DNA of 64,000 nt, taken from NCBI RefSeq assembly GCF_027943255.1, contig NC_072893.1, positions 36,168,001 to 36,232,000 on the forward strand, read 5' to 3'. Under the pieces are notes generated by a model that was not told the DNA's origin, ran no database searches, and was given only the letters and a program-made list of their open reading frames with translations. Below are positions 10,153 to 21,181 of the stretch, one piece after another. A program made the translations under genes and the position numbers. The first letter of the stretch is position 1, and every line of letters begins with the position of its first letter. Origin of the DNA: Anastrepha obliqua (Eukaryota > Arthropoda > Insecta > Diptera > Tephritidae).

Positions 10153-10673
10153 TTGAGTAAAATAAGTTCGTGCGGTTTTTTTTCGAAATTTTAATTTCGG
10201 ATCATTCCCATGGCTTTTAAACGTTTGGAAATGGTTGATTGATCAACTCCCAAAGTTTTTGCAACCTCTTCTTGCGTTTGAGCCGGATCTTGATCGAGCA
10301 ATTCCTCCAATTCGGTATCCATGAACTTTGGCGGCGCGGCCAAAATCACCACTTTTAAAGCGTGCAAACCACTTCTGGCACGTTCGCTCAGCTAGAGCAT
10401 GCTCACCATAAACTTCCACCAAGATACGATGACTTTCGGCTGCTTTTTTCTTCATATTAAAGAATTCCCCGCAAAAACACATTATTTGGCACGAAATTCG
10501 ACATTTTCAAGTGTGGTAAAAATATTGTTGTTTACGCTTCAAATAAAAAACTTATACTGACGTTTGTGCCTTACGACAGTAGCTCTCCAATGAATGTTTG
10601 GAAATGTGGATCGATGGAATAATAATCAAGTTACGCCATCTGTTGTAAAACCGCACGAACTTATCCATAGACC
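10153..10673 (-). mobile_element. mariner copy B, internally deleted with both termini
   Basis: This is a short non-autonomous derivative of the mariner at 1-982. Both ends carry the inverted-repeat core ATAAGTTCGTGCGGTTTT (left about 10,161-10,178, right in reverse about 10,646-10,664). Internally it matches copy A from about 476 to 979. Everything coding for the transposase catalytic core is gone, so the left terminus abuts sequence equivalent to codon about 100. A further 23-bp deletion lies at about 10,337 relative to copy A. It could move only if transposase is supplied in trans. Confidence 0.9.
10243..10482 (-). pseudogene. mariner transposase N-terminal remnant
   Basis: The frame starts MCFCGEFFNMKKKAAESH and matches copy A through the first HTH (CQKWFARFKSGDFG). 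It then shifts frame at the 23-bp deletion, so the normal KFMDTELEELL run reads as an unrelated tail. No catalytic residue remains. The out-of-frame MSNFVPN start upstream is shared with copy A, so that lesion predates the split of the two copies. Confidence 0.9.
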
Positions 10674-10674
10674 A

Positions 10675-12600
10675 TTAAAATAAATTTAAACTAAATTAAT
10701 TAGAGGGGAAATAAAATAAAAATTAAGTAAAACAAAAACAAAAAACCAAAACAAATATAATAAAGCAATAAAAAATATAAAAATTGCAATAGAAAATATA
10801 AAATAAGTAAAATTGAAGAAATATAAATAAAATAAAATGTGATAAGCAAATTAAAGTGAATTAAGTAAACTTAAAAGGAATGAAATGAATAAAAGTAAAA
10901 AATTAGGTTAGGTGAAGTATTATATATAGAACAAAAAACAAAACATCAAAAAAAGAAGACAAAAATATTACAAAAATAAAGTAAAGAATAATTGAAGTAA
11001 ACTAAATGTGAAATAAATAAAAGGAAATATAAAAAATAAGATTATGTAAGCAAAATTTAAAAAAATAAACAAAAAGGAAAACAGAAAAAAATAAAAGTAG
11101 GTAAAATAAAAAGAAAATGAAATAAAATAAAAAATCTATATAAAAATTGATATGCAAAACATAAAAAATAATAAATAAGTGGAATGTAATGAATGAAAAA
11201 CAAAAAAAGGTAAAAGTAAAAAAATAAAAAATAACAAATAAAAAAGAAACAATTATTAAAAAATAAATTAAAGAAAAATTGAATGAAGTGAAATAAAATA
11301 AATTAAAGTAAATTAAAAAAAAAAAAATTAAGTAAAAGGAAATATAAAAAATAAGATTAAATGAAACAAAAAAAAAACAAAAAAGAATAAAAAAAATATA
11401 GAATAATAAAATAAAATAAAATTAAGAAAAAAGGAAATAAAATAAAGTAAAAAAACTATATAAAAATTGATATGCAAAAGATTAAAAAAAAAAATGAATG
11501 GAATGAAATGAATGGAAAACAAAAAAAGGAACAAGCAAAAAACTAAAAAACAACAAATCAAAAAGAAACAATTATTAAAAACTAAATTAAAGAAAAATTG
11601 AATGAATAAAATAAATTAAAGTAAATAAAAATAACAAAATAAATAAAGTAAAATAAATAAAACAATATAAGATCAAATAAAAGAAATCAGCAAAGAATAT
11701 AGTACAAAAGGCAACGAAAAGAAAAAACTACATTTTATTATATTCACGTAGATTAAATACAAAAAAAAAATTAGTAAAAAAATTATATAAAAAAAAACGA
11801 AAAAATATTATAATGAAAACATAAAGACAAATCAAAAAAGAAAAAATTTAAAATAAAGCAAAACGAAATGATGCTAATGAAGTAAGGCAAAGAATTAAGT
11901 AAAGGAGAAAAGAAAATACAACAACAATAAAATAAGAAAAATATAATAACAGTAAAAAAAAATCAAAAAGGAAAAAAAAAATATATTAAAAAAATTAAGT
12001 ATAGAAAAATAATGTAGAAAAACAAATAAAGTAAAATAAATAAAGCAAAACATGAAAATTAAAATAAAATCAAGTAGGAGGGTTTAGCAAAAAATATAGC
12101 AATACATGAAAAAAAAACAAAAACCCAAAATATTTTTTTATGAAAAAATAAAGACAGAAAATATTACAATAAAATTATAAAGTAAAGCAAAAGCAAAGAA
12201 TTAAGTAAGAGAGAAAAAATATATAAAACAAAATATGAGGAAAAATATAAAAAAAGTTAAAAAAAAAATCAAAAAGGATAAAAGAAAATAAAAAAATGTA
12301 CAATATTAAAAAAATAAAGTATAGAAAAATAATTTAGAAATATAAATAAAGTAAAATAAATAAAACGAAACATCAAAAATTAAATAAGATCAAGTAAGAA
12401 AGCTTAACAAAAATATAGCATAAAAGACAACAAAAAAAAAATTAAATTTATATTGCATGTTAAGTCAGATTAAATAAAAAAATGTAAGTAAGAAATTCTT
12501 GAAAACAAATAAAGTAAAAAAGATGTATAAAAAAAATATATCAAAAAAATTAAGTAAAAACAAATAAAAAAAAAGAAAAAATTGAAACAAAATGTAGAAA
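10675..12600. repeat. 1.9-kb A-rich low-complexity tract
   Basis: The plus strand is almost wholly A with scattered T, G and few C. Short words such as AAATAAAATAAA and AGTAAAATAAA recur, and longer blocks partly repeat: TATAAAAATTGATATGCAAAA at about 11,140 and 11,460, and AAGAAACAATTATTAAAAA at about 11,245 and 11,565. It begins within a few bases of the end of mariner copy B. Open frames here are homopolymer artefacts. It resembles 36,975-38,360 in composition and wording. Confidence 0.85.
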
Positions 12601-12769
12601 ATAAATAAAATAATCGCAATAACATTATTTTACTCTTTTATTCAGAACGCGACCAACGGATCGAATAGACCTGATCAGAATGGCTGGCAGACTCTCACCT
12701 CAGTCTATCTGAAGCTTCGCAAAGTTATGGATTTCGTTACTGACATTCAACAGCAAATGATAAAACTTC

Positions 12770-13460
12770 TGGTTTTTACTACCAAAAAAAACTGAATCAG
12801 GTACGATTTGACATCATCATCATTATTGAAATTTTTACTATTCAAGGAGTTTTGTAAAGATCGAAACAACAAGTAATCAGATGGTGGAAGGCCAGGACTA
12901 TATGGTGGATGTGGCAAAACATCCCAACCAAGCTCCAATAATTGTTGCAGAGTGGCCAAAGATGTGTGTGGCCTTGCATTGTCATGATGGAATACAATAC
13001 TTTTTCGATTTGTCAATTCGGGCTTTACCTCAACTGCCTTGTTTAATTTCGTTAGTTGTTCAGTTTAGACATCAGAATTGATCTTTCGGTTGGGTGGTAA
13101 AAGTTCAAAGTGGACAATTCCTTTGTAATCCCACCAAACTGATAACAAAACCTTCTTTTGATGAATATCAGCTTTTGATGTTGTTTGAGTTGGTTCACCT
13201 GGCCTGCTCTACGATCTTTTCCGCTTGATATTATGACGAACCGAACCTTTATTGCTTTGATTAGGGCGTCATCAAGTTCAACTGGTCGACCAGAGCGTTT
13301 TTTATCTTTGAGTGAAAAATCACCAGAACGAATTTGGCAAACCAATTTTGACACTGCCGTTCTTTTAAGGCTTCGTCATCATAAACAGCACATAACTTTT
13401 TATGAGCTTGCGATGCGGTTTTCCTTTTGCGAAAATAAAAAAAGGAAAATATGACGAAAA
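12770..13460 (-). pseudogene. mariner transposase relic, Hsmar/mellifera-like wording
   Basis: A second mariner lineage on the minus strand. Readable parts are the first HTH end (QIRSGDFSLKDKKRSGRPVE, about 13,335-13,276), then an internal deletion that removes the second HTH and the first catalytic Asp. Next come GGITKELSTLNFYHP and a long clean stretch, SIVFHHDNARPHTSL followed by LLELGWDVLPHPPYSP (about 13,004-12,900), holding the second Asp (HHDN) and the third (PPSDYLLF). The C-terminus degrades after FFLVVKTRSF near 12,770. Frames change at least twice. Wording groups it with cecropia/mellifera-type mariners rather than Mos1. Confidence 0.85.
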
Positions 13461-13464
13461 TGTT

Positions 13465-14460
13465 CCTTTTGATTTTTTATTTTTCAACGAACGCCAAACG
13501 AAAACTACGCTATCGATCAAAAAACATTTTTTAACTGATTGACAGCGGAATTGCCAACTATCAAATAAAAAAATTTGTTTTACATTTGTACTACGTCTGC
13601 AAACCTAAAAATTCAACTGAAGCCATCTATGAATGGAATCCGTAATTACTTAGTTGCCAACCCAATATTTCTGCCATGAAGAAGCTGCTTATAAAGAATT
13701 AACTGCCATTCGGAGGTGGCTTGAAACTTTAGGTCTCTCCTTTGGTGTATGTGTATGTGAATTACGTATGTAATTTTCTCTTGCCAGTAAAGCAATTCTA
13801 AATGCATTACATTCGTTTTTGGATAATCAAAAGTCATTCACTGCATTATGCAGATGCTGTGAAATAATTAAATATCCATAATTTTATATGAACATGAGGG
13901 TCATCGTCTAACAAACTAAGAAATATCGAAGGATATGCTCCTAGCTTGTGAAATCGCAAGGTCATTCATTGAAAATGAATGCTGGTTCTCTAAATTTGAA
14001 TAAAAGTCAATTTTTACAAATACTGCAGACACCGACTCCGCTAGCACGAGGCGTGTTCCCTTAGACGAACGTGTTTATGATGCAACTGCCTAATCAGATT
14101 CGTTGAATGTTTTTGACACTATTTTTAAAAAAATATTTCTAAAGATAAATTTCTATTTTTTTTGCAGCCTCTGTAGTCTAGCGTAAGTGTACTAGCCTGC
14201 CCTCCCATGCGGTCCACTTTTTTAAAAAAATTAACCTACTTTCCTAGTTTCTAAAAAAAATCATTCCTCAGCCGCAAAAACTTTATCCTTCCACTCCTTA
14301 CTCCCGCACAAAAAGTCAGCGCATTACTTGCATTGTGACAGCTAAAACAAGCAACAAAGAAAAAGACACAGTTACACATTGCATCAGTAGCGCCAGCAAG
14401 AGGAAGAGGGCAATCGCGGTAATAGTGCAGACACACCAAATTTAGCGAAGTCCTCAACCA
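13465..14460. other. no gene seen
   Basis: The part next to the mariner relic (to about 13,600) may be its 5' UTR and terminus, but no inverted repeat could be paired. Around 14,167-14,215 a stretch resembles the 5' half of a tRNA (GTCTAGCG-TAAGTG, then CCTCCCATGCGG) but has no matching 3' half. It is not called as a gene. Confidence 0.5.
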
Positions 14461-14462
14461 TC

Positions 14463-14690
14463 TGCGTGATCCTTATGGCAGAAAAATGTGACGCACAGAT
14501 GGCGCTCTAAACAGTAAGAAGACGATGATCCCAAGCAACGACAGGTGGGCATTCCCACTATGTAGGACTGGTAGCGGCGGGCTAATCACCTACCCTGTCA
14601 GAAATCAAAATAGTTTAACGAAACCAACGCAAGACTGAATCTTGTCGAGGCCCTATGTTCTCGGGTGGAGTGAACAAAGAAAAAAATCGA
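14463..14690 (+). mobile_element. non-LTR 3' tail only (tail copy 1)
   Basis: A 5'-truncated insertion containing only 3' UTR. It is about 85-90 percent similar by eye to 17,519-17,733, sharing CTAATCACCTACCCTGTCAG and CTTGTCGAGGCCCT, and ending in an A-rich run after GGAGTGAACAAAG. A third, reverse copy is at 47,490-47,600. Read-outs have no coding potential. The family is an unknown non-LTR. Confidence 0.75.
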
Positions 14691-15720
14691 AAAAATCGAA
14701 TTAAAGTAAACACATTTATGGAGTTTTGCACATTTTTTCATAAAAAAATTACTCAGTAAACACAAAAGTTACTAAAATAAAATAAATAATCAAGTTCCGA
14801 AAAAGGAAATCAAAACTAAAAAAAGCCTCTAAATATCACATAGTGTAAATTTTTATTAATTTCAAACTTAGCATATATCAGTACGTTTAAAGTCACATGT
14901 GAAACTCATATCTTTGCACTAAAATTTCAATGATTTTTAATTTTAATTTAATTAATCCACAAATTCACACACAATCATGTTCAGGCTTTTATGCAAAGAA
15001 TACCACTTAAAATTAAATGTGAAAATTTGTTGGATACAGTAAGAATTATGACATTTAGCACAACAATTTTTTTTATTGAAATACGTAAAATTTCACTTTC
15101 ACATTAAACCGATTACGAAAGCGAAAGAAGCTGCGACATGTGCGAAAAGCAGAGCTACGCGCAGGTAAAGTTAAGGCCTTATGTAAATATTGCATTAAAA
15201 AAAAAATGCCGCTAAATAATAAAATAATGAACTTTCTTCCCTTAACCGGTCGAGTAGCATTTTTGCATTTTTTCTACATACGAAAATGTAGGAAATAGCA
15301 TAGCCACGTTAACAGAAGACTTAAGCGACGAACTCGCTGTTAAAATTTATTGCCAAGTAAAAGTTTTTAATTAAACAAAATTTATGCTGACATAGCAGAG
15401 TTTGGTAATTTATTGGAGTAATAAACTAATTTTATTGTTAGGAAAGTTATTGTAAGAAATTTTAATTGAAAGCAATTTGGATTTGTCGCATTAATGCAGC
15501 AAAACCACGTACCTGTTTGATTTTTTTGTTTTGGTAATTTATGAAAATATATAAAAAATTATTAAATTAGTTGATTAAAAAGTTAAATTGAGACAATTGT
15601 ATAGATTGTGGTGAAACTGGATGCAATTTGAAGTAGGTAAGTACTTCTGGTACTATGTTAAAGCACGTGAAGCTGCCGTAATGAATGAACATTTTGTTAA
15701 CTCCAATACATAAAAAGATA
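14691..15720. other. no gene seen
   Basis: AT-rich spacer without recognisable coding or repeat structure. Confidence 0.6.
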
Positions 15721-15724
15721 TAAT

Positions 15725-16180
15725 TTTAGTTAAGGGGGAAACCAGTTTAGACTGATCAAAAACTCGAAATTTTTTATTGCATAAATTGTTAGTATAACTA
15801 CTTAAGAATATGTGGGAAAAAATTTAAAGCGAAATTTGCATTATTACCGATTCTATGAGCACTTAAGTGACCGCCCTTCGGTTGGCCATCGTAGCGCACG
15901 GCAGTTAGAACGGCGTTTTTCTCGAAACAACTTTTTATCAACTGGTGGACACTCTAGCTCGAAAAGTTATCATTCAATCGTTATACAATTTTTTCGGAGT
16001 ATTCCTTATTCAATTCTAATTTATGTGAAGCTACAAAGTATATACCTATGAGATCAGACTTTCAGCTATTAGTCCATATATGTCGCTAGGAGTATTTTTA
16101 AACCTTCCCAAATGTCTTTTTTTTCGTCTGTCCTCTGTCAACAACATTCAGTTCATTGTTTGTTACGTTTCATATAACAA
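15725..16180. repeat. AT-rich dispersed repeat of unknown class
   Basis: The stretch contains CGGCGTTTTTCTCGAAACAA (about 15,911) and neighbouring phrases. Their style recurs at 17,095-17,160 (CACGTTTTCTCAAAACCATG) and 41,490-41,600 (GCGTTTTTCTCAAAAATATG). I infer an old interspersed repeat into which the mariner at 16.2 kb inserted. Boundaries are not determinable. Confidence 0.3.
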
Positions 16181-16201
16181 TGCATTTTTGTCGCTCTTAA
16201 A

Positions 16202-16875
16202 ATGTCGAATTTTGTGCCTTCAAACTACGATTTGCGGACATCGTTGATTTTCTGTTATCAATTGAAGAAAAACGCTACTCAAGCTCATCAAATGCTTATA
16301 GAAGCTTATGGTGGACATGCTCTAAGTAGAGCACAGTGCTTCAGGTGGTTTGAAAAATTCCGAAGTGGTGAATTTAGCGTGGAGATCGAGGACCATGGCC
16401 GGCCCCCGAAAAAGTTTGAGAACGCCGAATTGCAAGCATCGTTCAATGAAGGTGATGGTCAAACGCAAGAAATGATGGCAGAGCAGTTGGAAGTGCCCTA
16501 AAAAACCAATTCCAAACGTTTGAAAGACATGGGCATGATTCTAAAGGTCAGAAGACGTGTGCCGCATGAACTGACAATGTGACAATGCACCGCCACATCG
16601 AACAAGAGCAACCCGGGAATTGGTGGAGACGTACGATTGGGAACCGCTGGTGCTTGCGGCTTACTCACCAGACTTGGCACCTTCCGATTATCATTTATTT
16701 GCATCGATGAGCCACGCACTTTCCGAGCAGCACTTCAACTCTCACGAAAAGCCAAAAAATGGCTCGATGATTGGTTTGCGGCCAAAGACGTCCAATTTTT
16801 TTGGCGCGGCATCCACAAATTGCCTGAGAGATGGGAAAAATGTGTCACTAGCGATGGCTATTGTTTTGAAGATTA
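16202..16875 (+). pseudogene. mauritiana-type mariner transposase with internal deletion
   Basis: A mariner transposase with Mos1-like wording. It starts at a genuine ATG (MSNFVPSNYDLRTSLIFCYQ) and continues through QCFRWFEKFRSGEFSVE, KKFENAELQASF and MMAEQLEVP to an early stop at 16,499. The reading resumes with SKRLKDMGMILKVRRRVPHE. It then jumps straight to CDNAPPHRTRATRELVETYD, then LAPSDYHLFASMSHALSEQ, and after a one-base shift KKWLDDWFAAKD and WRGIHKLPERWEKCV to the natural stop at 16,874. The block missing between VPHE and CDNA includes the first catalytic Asp. The junction lies in the repeated word GACAATG (16,572 and 16,580). It cannot be active. Confidence 0.9.
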
Positions 16876-16959
16876 AATTGGTAATTCTTGTATTACATTA
16901 TCATTACAATTTTTTTGTTTCAAGCAAAATAGATGAAAAAATATGATATGAAAAGCTGA

Positions 16960-17185
16960 CATTGTGTTCAAGCGCCTCAAAAACATGCAATTTTGAATAT
17001 TATTCAAAATTTTATAGCGGAATTCAAAGTGATTTCGGAGTTACAGGCCTGTGTACCGTCCCTCGTGTGAGTATACTGTCTACCTTCTGAAAACTTTGAA
17101 ACACGTTTTCTCAAAACCATGTTTTTGAAAATGGCGTGTAACATTAAAAAAAGCGACGAAAGTTATCATTTCAAACGATAATCTA
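16960..17185. repeat. AT-rich dispersed repeat flanking the mariner
   Basis: Phrases around 17,095-17,160 (CACGTTTTCTCAAAACCATG) resemble those at 15.9 kb and 41.5 kb. It may be the other side of the repeat split by the mariner insertion. Low certainty. Confidence 0.3.
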
Positions 17186-17518
17186 TATAAAGATAATTAA
17201 AATGCGCATCTAATTAAAAAGAAAAAAAAAAACACTTTTTTTCAATAATTAATTGTGTGTTCATTTTTTCATATTTTTATACAAGAGTAGTCTATTATAT
17301 GCGGGAAAGCCTTCTGAATAAAGCAATATTTTTCTTTTGTGTTTCCGGTGAAAACTATGACCGCAATCTTACACGCCATTTTACTAGCGCGCAACGAGAA
17401 GCTATGCGAGATCCCTCATATGTCCGCCATTTTGTTTTTTTATTTATGCTAAAAAATTGTTTATTACTCTTGAATCATGCCTTCAAATAAATGCAAAAGA
17501 TTATTCATGTTTGAGAAT

Positions 17519-17733
17519 TATGGCAGAAAAATGTGAAACACAGATGGCGCTCAAAGCAGTAAGAAGGCGTTGTTCCTAAGCGACGACAGATCGGCACCCC
17601 CACTATGTAGGACTGTTAGCGGCAGGCTAATCACCTACCCTGTCAGAAATCAAAATAGATTAACGAAACTAACCCAAGACTGAGTCTTGTCGAGGCCCTT
17701 TGCTCCCGAGTGGAGTGAAAAAGAAAAAAAAAA
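17519..17733 (+). mobile_element. non-LTR 3' tail only (tail copy 2)
   Basis: Same tail as 14,463-14,690, ending CTTGTCGAGGCCCTT...GGAGTGAAAAAG and an A run. It sits tail to tail with the minus-strand RNase H relic that follows, so the A run of one element meets the truncated end of the other. Confidence 0.75.
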
Positions 17734-17744
17734 CCTCTCTTAGC

Positions 17745-18055
17745 TTAACTCCCTTAAGCTTAACTCTAGGGTTCTCCTTGTCGGTGTACTGTCCCATAGC
17801 AAGGAAAGAGTCGGTTCCTATTAATGACGAGGCCGCAGTCTCGCTTGCCAATGCATCCACTATTTCGTTCCAGGTTATAGTCTTGTGTCCTGGGACCCAA
17901 ATTAGCCGGATGTGACTGTGCGTTGCTAACAAATTCAGTTTCTTGGTGCACTTAAGGTCCAGGGAAGGCTTCATCTGACAGGATGACAATGCCTTAAGTG
18001 CCGCTTTACTGTCGCTCAGAATGGAGAATGGCAATTTGCTCATTTTGGAAGCGAA
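17745..18055 (-). pseudogene. RNase H domain fragment of a non-LTR element
   Basis: The minus strand reads SILSDSKAALKALSS (about 18,018-17,975) and RLIWVPGHKTITWNEIVDAL (about 17,913-17,855), followed by ASETAASSLIGTDSFLAMGQ. These are the third and fourth conserved blocks of a retroelement RNase H. The usual GNE is WNE, so a conserved Gly is lost. The upstream acidic blocks (TDGSK, FQAE) and the C-terminal zinc motif are absent. Family: I/LOA/R1 group. Confidence 0.8.
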
Positions 18056-18059
18056 ATGT

Positions 18060-19545
18060 CTTAGTTAACTTCTTTAAAAACCTCTGTTTTCCTAGCAGTT
18101 ATCTAAAATCTACCCAAGAGGTTGTTTAATGCATCTTGACTACGAGCTGTTCGTTTAGAAGTACAAATCCCACCGCAATCGAATGTGAACGCAAGAGCCA
18201 TAATTCAGTAAAACACATCGAACCTGTTAGTGGAGAAAAAATAAATAAACACAGCATATTTTGTAAGAAAAAAAGTCTTTTCTAAGAATAGAATTTTCCA
18301 CACATCACTTCACAACAAACGCGTCAGCTATGCGAAGACCAGCAACATCTGAATGTAATATCTGCTGATGCTGCTGCTGCTGCCGCTACTCGGGCAACGA
18401 GTTGTGGACCAACGCTAAGCTGTTAGATAAGAATGCAATTAACGGTACTTAAATCGATGCTATTGAATAATAATCAAGTTGACTGGGTATTGAAACAAAT
18501 ATGGTGGCAGCAGCTATGACAATAAACGGGCAACATAAACGTGGCGAAACAGCGAAAAGCAACAACTATGTTGTCTTCATCGAAAACAAAGCATCAAAAA
18601 CCATTTCAAGGTGCAGCAGCTATTGTTGTTTGCCTTTGCAATAAAAGTGTAAAAGAAGATAGTAAATGTGCATACATACAAATATACGAAAATAAAAAAT
18701 GCACGATTGTCTGCCAGCTGAAAGAAAAGTAAGCGAGATAAGATAAATAAGCGACAGATAGAAAAAAAATTGAGTGTAAATACTTTAGTCGCTCGATTGA
18801 CCACCGGCGTATACGAGTACACAAAAGTATATACCAGCTCAATAGGCACTAAACAAACAACGCAAACCAGCATTAGCTGCAGCAGAGGCGGCCAGCAACA
18901 TTAACTATTTTGTTACTCAACATGTTGCACTGTAGCTGCCATTCATCCGCAGCTGTGAGTTAAGCAGCAAAGCAGCCAATGACAATGAAACCGTTAAAGT
19001 GCGCACGTTTTACTAGGATTTAAAAAACAAACAAGAAAACAAAAAACGATTTTTTTTTCTTTCAAAACACACTTGTGGGTCCATACAATTGACGTTGTTG
19101 TTGCTGTTGTCGTAGCATCAGCAAGAGATGGCGAGTTAATTTAATAGCGCTGTTGCCCAGCTGTGGCGGTAACTAACATTCGCAATAGCAATAAGCGGAT
19201 CATAAAAACTAATCGCACAGGTATTTGGTATGTTGCCTATGCCACCAACTCTTCACGACCTGCGCAGCTTAATTGCGCGCTTGTGGCACAGTGGAGCCGC
19301 GGAAAGATTTTAGTGAAGATTGAGTATTTTTTTTTAACACCAAAGTGATTTTGAAACGAGGTAAAGCCAAAAGCTCCAGACAATGCCTTTTAATTGAGGT
19401 GAAAATATCGACAAAGAAATAAAGGAAGGCATGGAGAGATGAAGACACATGCATAACAGTTAGGCGATTGGGGCCGCAAATAAATAAGAAAAATTTAAAG
19501 GAACTGCTTAGCCTTTCAAGAGAGAATTGTGGCTTGTATAACCTT
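18060..19545. other. no gene seen
   Basis: Spacer with CTG/CAG-rich triplets at about 18,367-18,390 and a GTTGTTGTTGCTGTTGTC stretch at about 19,093. No supported coding region. Confidence 0.6.
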
Positions 19546-19552
19546 CTTCTTC

Positions 19553-20565
19553 TTAATTGGCGCGATAACCGCTAACATGATTTTGGCAGAGTTTAACAAA
19601 GCGCGCCAGTCGTTTCTTTCCCGTGCTAACCGGTGCCAGTTGGACACCAAGTGAAGCCAAGTTCTTTCTCCACCTGATCTCTCCAACGCAGAAGAGGCCT
19701 TCCTCTTCCTCTTTTACCACCAGCTGGTACCGCATCGAATACTTTCAGAGCCGGAGCGTTTGTATCCATTCGGACTACATGATCCAGCCAACGTAGCCGC
19801 TGGATCTTTATTCGCTGCGCTATGTCTATGTCGTCGTAAAGCTCATACAACTCATTGTGCCAAAGTAAAGGCCAAAAAATCTTGCGCAGAATCTTTCTCT
19901 CAAACACTCCAAGCGTCGCTTCATCGGATGTTGTCATCGTCCAAGCTTCTGCGCCATACGTTAGGACGGGCATGATGAGAGTCTTGTAGAGTGTTAGTGT
20001 TGCTCGTCGAGAGAGGACTTTACTGCTCAATTGCCTACTTAGACCAAAGTAGCACTTGTTGGCAAGAGAGATTCTACGTTGGATTTTCAGGCTGACATTA
20101 TTATAGGCGTTAATGCTGGTTCCTAAATAAGCGAAGTCTTTTACAACCTCGTAATCATAACTTTCAACAGAGACTTTGCCTCTTTATCCAGTTTAGAGAA
20201 GGCAGAACTAACAGCGCGGTAGTTAAGGCCGATTATGTCAATATCACCGGTATTCGACCACAAGAGTACGTCCTTATAAAAAATTGTGCCTGAGCGATTA
20301 AGTTCTGCGGCTCCAACGATGCTCTCCAACATCAGGTTAAAGAAGTCACACGACAGCGAGTCACCCTGTCTGAAACCTCGTTTGGTATCAAACGGCTCGG
20401 AGAGCTCCTTCTCAATTCGGCACTGCTGGTGTTGAACAACGTCATCTTGCATAGCCGTATTAGTTTTGCGGGGATACCAAATTCAGACATCGCGGCAAAT
20501 AGGCAACTCCTTTTCGTACTGTCGAATGCAGCTTTGGAGTCAACGAAAAGATGGTGTATAACCGG
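19553..20565 (-). mobile_element. RTE-clade retrotransposon relic (RT and C-terminus)
   Basis: Read on the minus strand, this starts at RT motif A (HHLFVDSKAAFDSTKRS, about 20,555-20,505) and passes through SEFGIPAKLIR. It then reads KRGFRQGDSLSCDFFNLMLE (about 20,380-20,320) and YRAVSSAFSKLDKEAK. An internal gap of roughly 150 bp precedes VVKDFxYLGTSINAY-like remnants, then SSKVLSRRATLTLYKTLI, MPVLTYGAEAWTMTTSDEAT, RLRWLDHVVRMD and GRGRPLLRWRDQVEKELG. The final SNWHRLARERNDWRALLNSA needs another frame. This order is characteristic of RTE ORF2. The YADD active site reads NTGD at about 20,243-20,254. There are several frameshifts. It is dead and 5'-truncated. Confidence 0.88.
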
Positions 20566-20599
20566 TCATTGGCTATTTGGCTGGCATTCCTTGAGACTA

Positions 20600-20905
20600 G
20601 TAATTTTCGCGCACAAATATTTTATAAGTTGTAGAGATGAGGAAGAAGCAGTTGAGTACTTCATTTGTAATTGTTCAGCCTTAGCTAAAATCAGAGCAGG
20701 TTTTCTAGGTAAAGATTTCTTTTTTAATTTTCTTACGTAACTGTCTGGTGTGGGGATGGGATCAATCTGACGCTTCATTAGAGCCACAAAATGGGTCCAC
20801 GAAGAAAAATAAATGAGGGTCCCGTGTCGCACAGTGGTATCCCAACGGACCTGTAAGTTCTAAGTGAGTTGGTCGTACAAACCGACTACCAACATAACCT
20901 AACCT
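20600..20905 (+). mobile_element. non-LTR C-terminal tail, opposite strand to the RTE relic
   Basis: The frame reads SCRDEEEAVEYFICNCSALAKI, the end of an RNase H-type ORF2 in which the first Cys and the His of CX2CX8HX4C are changed (Phe and Tyr). It continues through VHEEK, a stop, and a 3' end with GGTCCCGTGTCGCACAGTGG and CATAACCTAACCTAAA. It abuts the minus-strand RTE relic head to head. Confidence 0.65.
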
Positions 20906-21181
20906 AAATAAAGAAAATAATTCAATTTGTTGTTTGATTGTCAAACCGACCTTGAATCAGCTCACAAAATGAAAATGAGAAAACCAAGTATTTGGAGGAC
21001 ACCAAAATAATTTCAATCAGATGGAAAGGAATCAGTTAAAAGTTATCGTTCAGAAGACATTTCCACAATCAATCCAAGGCTGTTGCTCAATTTTTTGTAG
21101 AAATGTATTTCGGACGCATTTATAGTAAACACACACATACACACATATACCAGAGCTTATCTTTTAAAACACACCTGAAGT

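Noticed and set aside
11328..11561. Phe/Leu-rich minus-strand frame resembling a membrane protein
   Set aside because: Direct product of the A-rich tract; almost every codon is TTT, TTA or ATT.
12660..12770. Extension of the mariner relic to a complete C-terminus
   Set aside because: No frame continues the expected transposase end here. The sequence seems unrelated.
14167..14216. tRNA-like stretch (A-box-like GTCTAGCG and CCTCCCATGCGG)
   Set aside because: No B box GGTTCGAAT or pairing acceptor arm follows. At best it is a SINE or tRNA scrap.
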